From NCBI GenBank assembly GCA_002104895.1, contig MCFG01000322.1, positions 1 through 64,000 of the forward strand: a stretch of DNA of 64,000 nucleotides, written 5' to 3'. Below, in pieces: positions 58,121 through 64,000 of this stretch. Below the pieces are notes generated by a model. The model worked only from the letters and a program-made list of their open reading frames with translations, made no database searches and was not told the DNA's origin. Made by a program: the position numbers and the translations under genes. This DNA comes from Anaeromyces robustus. Lineage: Eukaryota > Neocallimastigomycota > Neocallimastigomycetes > Neocallimastigales > Neocallimastigaceae. How positions within the stretch are numbered: position 1 is the stretch's first letter; each line of letters begins with the position of its first letter.

Positions 58121-60001
58121 TCATTTTGATTTATTTTTAACAAAGTAACAAAGTAAATTTTCAGGTGGTTTATCTTCATAAGGGAGATATGCATCAAGTT
58201 TAAATTCTTTAAATTTGTTGTTTTGTTTTCTTTTGTATTTAATTGATTTTGAATTACAGATTACAAAGTATGAAGAGTTGTTAATAATTTCTTTTGAATT
58301 TGCTAAGAAAAAATTTTGACATGTAGAATATTTATTTGATTTTGAATAAAAATATGAATTTGATTTATTTTTATCATTCACACTCTCCTTCGAAAAGATT
58401 GGATTATTGGGTTTTGAAAGATTAATATTTTGAATAGGTTGATTTTGAGTATAGGATTTCAAACAAGAATTAGGATTATCAGAGGAAAAAGATTGATTAC
58501 TAGGATTACAGGAATTATTACTAAGATTAACAGTATTACAAGAATTTGTACCAAGGTTAACAGGATTATAAGAATTTTTACTAGGAAGTACACAAGAGTT
58601 AGAAACATGAATTGGTTTATTATTATTTTTCAAAGGTTGAGAATTACTTGATTTTGTACGTTCAGAGTGGAAACAAGAAGTATTACAGGAAGATTTATTG
58701 CCAGAGTGATTATCAAGATTATTATTATTTTTAGAATGAGGTTTACAAGATTTATCAGATTTTGTATTTTGAGAATTCGTCACGAATGAATTTGGGAGTA
58801 TTAAACAATTTGAAAGACAGTAATTTGAATTGAAAGTTATTTCTTTAGTTGTAAAATTGATAATGGGATTGTGAGTTACGAGCCAATCTATTCCAAGAAT
58901 ACCACAATACGAAGGTAGATCCACAATATAGAATTCTGTTTTACAAAGGTGATTTTTATATTTCAATGAGATGGGAAACGTTTTACCAAAAATTGTTTGA
59001 TTTCCGGCTACTCCAGAAACGGCAGGAAAAGTAGAATCAGAATCAAAAGGAATATTGTTTTCTTTAGCAAAGTGTATATCCATAAGATTTAATTGAGAAC
59101 CTGAATCGATGAGTAGTTTAGCATTGCAAGAAGAGTTTAAAGTTTGTAGATTGAATTCGGCAACTGGAGCATTCAAAGATGGATCATCAGAAAGTCTAGG
59201 TCTTGATTTTGGTTTGGATTCTGGATTAGAAATAAAAGCATTGCTGGAAGAGGGTTTATTGTCATCTTCATTCACTTTATTCTTTAAAGGGCAATTATTA
59301 ATTTGATGATTTTTTGATCCACAGTAGAAACAAAGATGTTCTTTTCTTCTTCTTTCTTTTTCTTCACGAGTTATTGTTTCATTAGATTTATTCGAAGCAA
59401 ATTGAAAAGAGTTAGTATGACGACCAAAAGAATGATTACTTGAATTATTTGATTTAAAATATTGATTATGAGTAGAAAGTCTTAAATCTATACGAGAAGC
59501 TATGGTTTGAAGAGAGAATAAGGATTGTGGCCCAGGAAACATTTCTAAGATTCTAGTTGCAATATTGTCGTTTAATCCTGCGAGAAAAGCATCCATTTTA
59601 GCAGCTTCATTCCAAGAAGAGTCATCTGCGTATTTATTGAACTCCAGGATATAGCTTCTTACATCTCCAAGACGTCTCTGTTTAATGGTTCTGAGCTTTT
59701 GGTTTGCTATGAAGGTTGAATCATAATTTCCAAAGGTAGCTTTAAACTTGGATATAAACGCTTCATAGTCATCTAAACATGGGTCCACATTTTCAATTAA
59801 AGTTGCGGCCCAATTCATTGCAGAACCGTAAAGTCTGGAAATGATGTATGCAACCTTAACTGGATCTTCAGAAAATTTTTCTGGTTGCAACATGAAGACA
59901 AGGTTCATTTTTGCAAGGAAGCCTTTAAAGAAACGACGGTCTCCAGCGAATCCATCTTTGTACATAACATTTAAATTGAAAAAATTATCTTCGTTTATCA
60001 T
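58121..60001 (-). CDS. Gag-protease protein of the second gag-only element
   Basis: 626 aa, parallel to 33,273-35,114 in all parts: gag, knuckle CFYCGSKNHQINNC, retropepsin LLIDSGSQLNLMD, S/N-rich tail. It has an extra stretch (about residues 555-585) in the tail. No pol domains. Confidence 0.88.
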   Translation of the reverse strand: MINEDNFFNLNVMYKDGFAGDRRFFKGFLAKMNLVFMLQPEKFSEDPVKVAYIISRLYGSAMNWAATLIENVDPCLDDYEAFISKFKATFGNYDSTFIANQKLRTIKQRRLGDVRSYILEFNKYADDSSWNEAAKMDAFLAGLNDNIATRILEMFPGPQSLFSLQTIASRIDLRLSTHNQYFKSNNSSNHSFGRHTNSFQFASNKSNETITREEKERRRKEHLCFYCGSKNHQINNCPLKNKVNEDDNKPSSSNAFISNPESKPKSRPRLSDDPSLNAPVAEFNLQTLNSSCNAKLLIDSGSQLNLMDIHFAKENNIPFDSDSTFPAVSGVAGNQTIFGKTFPISLKYKNHLCKTEFYIVDLPSYCGILGIDWLVTHNPIINFTTKEITFNSNYCLSNCLILPNSFVTNSQNTKSDKSCKPHSKNNNNLDNHSGNKSSCNTSCFHSERTKSSNSQPLKNNNKPIHVSNSCVLPSKNSYNPVNLGTNSCNTVNLSNNSCNPSNQSFSSDNPNSCLKSYTQNQPIQNINLSKPNNPIFSKESVNDKNKSNSYFYSKSNKYSTCQNFFLANSKEIINNSSYFVICNSKSIKYKRKQNNKFKEFKLDAYLPYEDKPPENLLCYFVKNKSK

Positions 60002-61546
60002 TGCTGTTTTATTTTTGGTTTTAACTAAGAATTCAAATTGTTTATTAAGGTAAATTTAAATTTTAATTTCGCTTTTTATGCCTTACAACTTAAAAATAAA
60101 CCGGCAAAAGCTACTAACTAGAGGTATATACTAGACCTCGAAATAAATATTAAAACTATATAATTAAAGTCGCTTCACCTTCACGACCAACCTCCAGCCT
60201 TCGGTGACTGAAGTTCCTTATTTGCCAGAGCTTACGAAGATATTGAACTTGAACGTCCGATATTGCAGTGCTTTTTATCACACAACAATTCCTTCCCTCA
60301 AGAAAGCGTGCTTTTCACACTACCCACTTTTATCAATACCTAAGTAACTAATTGACTATAGTTTCTTAACCTACTAGAAACTAGTTACTTACGCCAAACA
60401 CTCTGTATATGAGCTCTAAACGCTCCTAGTATATTTTATAAATAATTTACCTTAAAAATTAAATAAATATTTGATTACACAGAAGTTTACAAAGATGTTT
60501 TTTTCTTTTAATAATTTTTTCTATTTCACACTGCTGTTCTTTCAGTTTATCAACTTACTCGAGCTGAATGTAGGACTTACGTCTGTGCCTACCAGCGAGG
60601 GCCAATGTGAAACTCGAAATTTAATTATAAAAGAAAAAAGACAGTATAAAAATAAGGATCCTCAGAATGATTCTCCTTATTAAAAATTTTATTAAGTTTA
60701 TAAATATATATTTTTTTTTTTTTTTGACTAGAAAAAATTTATTTGAAAAATAATTTAATTTATCTATTCTATAATTTATTCATTCACTTAATTTTTTATA
60801 TTAATTTATATAATTTATTAATATTCATTCACTTAATTTAATTTATTTAATTTTTTAATTTAATTTTATTAATTTTCCGAAAATATCACTGGCAAGGTAG
60901 TACAAAATCTTTTTCAAATGCTATGGGGTACACTATTTTTATCTTTGGGTAGTACAAGGAAATTTTTTCAAAATGTTACACAAGGAAAAATTTTTTAACT
61001 ATTCTAGGGTGGTACAAAATTTCCAATAACTAAGGTTTCTAAGTAGTTCAAAGGCAATTCAAAGTAAAGTAGCTAAGACTAAGGAGAGAAACTAGGCGGT
61101 AGTTCTAAGAACTTGGTTAAACTAAGGACGGGTGGAATCTGGGTGCTTTATTTTTTTACTTTATCAAGAAAAATTTTTATTCGAGAAGGATACTTGATAG
61201 GATGGATACTAGAATTATTCAAGAAAAGTAGACAAAGGGTAAACAAGAAGTAGACAAGACTAAGACAAGACTAAAACTAAGAATTATACAAGGTAGATAA
61301 CTAGGAATCAAAGACTAAGGTAGAAGTATCCAAAAACTAAGGCTAAAAGATTATTGCTAGAAAAGGTAGTATCCAGAAACTAGGAAAAAGTAGTATTCTA
61401 AGATTAGACTAAAAGAAGTAGTATCCAAAGGTAGTTCTAAAAGGCGGTAGAATCCAATAAAAGGTAGAGACTAAAAATTGGTAGCAGATTCCAAAATTTT
61501 CGACACTAAGGTTCCAGGCGGTGTTTCTTTTGTTGGGTGCTTTTAT
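60002..61546 (-). other. Leader of the second gag-only element
   Basis: Parallel to 35,115-36,743, with length differences in the T runs. No gene seen. Confidence 0.7.
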
Positions 61547-62249
61547 TGTAACGGAACGGTAGTTCCAATATTACAATTGACACCAATATTGAAAACGTAC
61601 ACGAAAAGAAAATAAAATAAAAGAAAGTTAATTATACTTTGTAATATCGGAACACCTTTCCTTTGTTAACCCGGAAGGTCGGCGTCGATATATATTAGTA
61701 TAATTTTAATTTATTTTTTATTTAAAATATGTTTTATTAGAATGTAGTTTTATTAATTATTAAAAATTAATAATAACTAATCTTTGTAGTATTTCAAACT
61801 ACTTATGAATTAATTATTACTAATATATATAAAGTTATAAAAGAATAAAAGCACAAAGAAAAATATTTTAACTAAAAGTTTTACACCTATTTATACTTTT
61901 TGCGGAAAAATAGTTTTAAAAATAAAAGTTCATAAAAAATAATAAAAATTGCTAGAAACTAAGATATTTTGTTATAAAATGAATCTCATAGAAAAATAAA
62001 GAAATATTATATAATTTTTTCTTAAAGTTTCTAATTTTATTCCATGTAATTCTATAAAGAAATACAGAAATAAAATACAGAAACAAATACAGAATAAAAT
62101 ACAGAAATTTATAATAAATAAATTTAAAATAAAATTTTTATAAAATTTGGAACAATGTGTGAGTCGAACCCAGAGTGTTCGCCCAGATGGTCATAGTTAC
62201 TAACCACTAGACCATGGTTACTGTTTTACTAATTGAGAGATTCGTTACA
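61547..62249 (-). repeat. 5' LTR of the second gag-only element
   Basis: 703 bp. About 100 bp near its outer end (61,590-61,690) differ clearly from the other copies, while the rest is nearly identical. Carries the tRNA-like block. Confidence 0.87.
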
Positions 62250-62461
62250 ATTATTATTATTATTATTATTATTATTTATTATTATTATGTTAAGGATTTG
62301 AATGGATTATAGATATAAGCCACATTATATCTATTAAGTATTTATTATTCAGCATGTTTATGCGCCCCAAATCCTTATACAATTTAATTATTATTAATTT
62401 TATTAATAATACAGTTGAATATAAATTATACTTTTATTTTATTAACAAATTATATTCTTAT
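62250..62461. other. Spacer between two head-to-head elements
   Basis: A (TTA)n run, then a mixed-base patch (TGTTAAGGATTTGAATGG ... GCGCCCCAAATCCTTATACA, about 62,287-62,378) with an internal inverted AAGGATTTG / CAAATCCTT pair, then A/T DNA. The patch looks like a small element of its own; I cannot name it. Confidence 0.4.
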
Positions 62462-63176
62462 TGTAACGAATCTCTCAATTAGTAAAATAGTAACCATGGT
62501 CTAGTGGTTAGTAACTATGACCATCTGGGCGAACACTCTGGGTTCGACTCACACCTTGTTCCAAATTTTATAAAAATTTTATTTTAAATTTATTTATTAT
62601 AAATTTCTGTATTTTATTCTGTATTTGTTTCTGTATTTTATTTCTGTATTTCTTTATAGAATTACATGGAATAAAATTAGAAACTTTAAGAAAAAATTAT
62701 ATAATATTTCTTTATTTTTCTATGAGATTCATTTTATATCAAAATATCTTAGTTTCTAGTAATTTTTATTATTTTTTATGAACTTTTATTTTTAAAACTA
62801 TTTTTCCGCAAAAAGTATAAATAGGTGTAAAATCTTTAGTTAAAATATTTTTCTTTGTGCTTTTATTCTTTTATAACTTTATATATATTAGTAATAATTA
62901 ATTCATAAGTAGTTTGAAATACTACAAAGATTAGTTATTATTAATTTTTAATAATTAATAAAACTAAATTCTAATAAAACATATTTTAAATAAAAATAAA
63001 ATAAAACTTAAAACTAAATCTTACTAATATATATATCTCGACACCGACCTTTCAGGTTAACAAAGGAAAGGTGTTCTGATATTGCAATAAGTATCTTTTA
63101 TTTTAAATTTTATTTTGTTTGTGTTTACTTCAGATTTTGGTGTCAATTGTAATATTGGAACTACCGTTCCGTTACA
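62462..63176 (+). repeat. 5' LTR of the third gag-only element
   Basis: 715 bp, TGTAACGAATCTCTC to CGTTCCGTTACA. Confidence 0.88.
62490..62560 (+). promoter_or_regulatory. tRNA-like block with A-box and B-box inside the LTR
   Basis: TGGTCTAGTGG at 62,497-62,507 fits the polymerase III A-box (TRGYNNARNGG), and GGTTCGACTCA at 62,541-62,551 fits the B-box (GGTTCGANTCC) with one change. The spacing of 33 bases is that of a tRNA gene. Acceptor and T stems no longer pair well, so it is not a working tRNA. The same block is in all five LTR copies of this family (on the minus strand near 32,870-32,945, 37,365-37,440, 57,705-57,780 and 62,155-62,230). Confidence 0.6.
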
Positions 63177-64000
63177 ATAAAAGCACCCAACAAAAGAAAC
63201 ACCGCCTGGAACCTTAGTGTCGAAAATTTTGGAATCTGCTACCAATTTTTAGTTTCTACCTTTTATTGGATTCTACCGCCTTTTAGAACTACCTTTGGAT
63301 ACTACTTCTTTTAGTCTAATCTTAGAATACTACTTTTCCTAGTTTCTGGATACTACCTTTTCTAGTAATAATCTTTTAGTCTTAGCTTTTGGATATTTCT
63401 ACCTTAGTCTCTGATTCCTAGTTATCTACCTTGAATAATTCCTAGTTTTTAGTCTTGTCTTAGTCTTGTCTACTTCTTGTTTACCCTTTGTCTACTTTTC
63501 TTGAATAATTCTAGTATCCATCCTATCAAGTATCTTTCTCGAATAAAAATTTTTCTTGATAAAGTAAAAAAATAAAGCACCCAGATTCCACCCGTCCTTA
63601 GTTTAACCAAGTTCTTAGAACTACCGCCTAGTTTCTCTCCTTAGTCTTAGCTACTTTACTTTGAATTGCCTTTGAACTACTTAGAAACCTTAGTTATTGG
63701 AAATTTTGTACCACCCTAGAATAGTTAAAAAATTTTCCTTGTGTAACATTTTGAAAAATTTTCCTTGTACTACCCAAAGATAAAAATAGTGTACCCCATA
63801 GCATTTGGAAAAGATTTTGTACTACCTTGCCAGTGATATTTTCGGAAAATTAATAAAATTAAATTAAAAAATTAAATAAATTAAATTAAGTGAATGAATA
63901 TTAATAAATTAAATAAATTAATATAAAAAATAAGTGAATGAATAAATTATAGAATAGATAAATTAAATTATTTTTCAAAAAAATTTTTTCTAGTCAAAAA

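Larger units (their letters stand above)
57407..62249 (-). mobile_element. Second gag-only LTR element, with one LTR truncated
   Basis: Same family as 32,249-37,458. The 5' LTR is complete (61,547-62,249). The 3' LTR (57,407-57,798) lacks its outer part, where the CRESS-like fossil begins. Gag-protease frame at 58,121-60,001, leader 60,002-61,546. No pol parts. The gag frame looks whole; the element is truncated at one end. Confidence 0.87.
62462..64000 (+). mobile_element. Third gag-only LTR element, 5' end, continues beyond the window
   Basis: 5' LTR 62,462-63,176 followed by the family leader (63,177-64,000). + strand, so it faces away from the second element. Gag and 3' LTR would lie outside the window. 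Confidence 0.87.

Overview
The window looks like nuclear DNA of a very AT-rich eukaryote, most likely an anaerobic gut fungus (Neocallimastigomycota). This is an inference. It rests on A/T-only intergenic DNA with long microsatellites, Asn-rich proteins, a giant ankyrin protein carrying bacterial-type starch-binding modules (CBM26 plus CBM25), a bacterial-style ABC exporter made of two fused half-transporters, short AT-rich spliceosomal introns, and many Ty3/gypsy and Ty1/copia elements. Dictyostelium has similar base composition but fits the starch-binding and ABC content less well.

Host part, 1-17,158. A decayed gene for a small secreted Cys-containing protein (295-995, +) is followed by about 2.7 kb of A/T repeats. 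Next come the fused ABC exporter (3,679-7,485, -; two frame changes), a ten-exon Beclin 1/ATG6 gene (8,913-11,471, -) that I assembled from splice sites and whose ten exons are phase-consistent and give 434 aa, and an intact 1,153-aa ankyrin protein with two C-terminal starch-binding modules (12,864-16,325, +). A 107-bp inverted repeat lies between the ABC and Beclin genes.

Transposon part, 17,159-64,000. This is a nest of elements. A copia element with LTRs but no visible reverse transcriptase (17,159-21,094) is followed by a second, decayed copia copy (21,830-24,780). Broken gypsy pieces (24,884-30,171) and decayed MULE pieces (30,254-31,750) come next. Then there is a complete gag-only LTR element with a 5-bp target duplication (32,249-37,458) and a gypsy element carrying an inserted solo LTR (37,840-43,021). 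A MULE cluster with long inverted arms (43,159-48,211) leads to a whole-looking Ty3/gypsy chromovirus (48,212-54,712). It is followed by a fossil that joins a CRESS-type Rep helicase with a phage-tail-like repeat protein (54,713-57,406). Two further gag-only elements lie head to head at the right edge (57,407-62,249 and 62,462-64,000+).

Two LTR families can be separated by their ends. TGTAAAG...TTTACA, about 580-640 bp, belongs to the chromovirus and also occurs as solo LTRs. TGTAACGAATC...CCGTTACA, about 715 bp, belongs to the gag-only elements and contains a tRNA-like block with A-box and B-box motifs. The signals most worth a second look are the CRESS-Rep/phage-tail-like fossil, the apparently cytosolic ankyrin-CBM26-CBM25 protein, and the tRNA-like promoter block inside the LTRs of gag-only elements.
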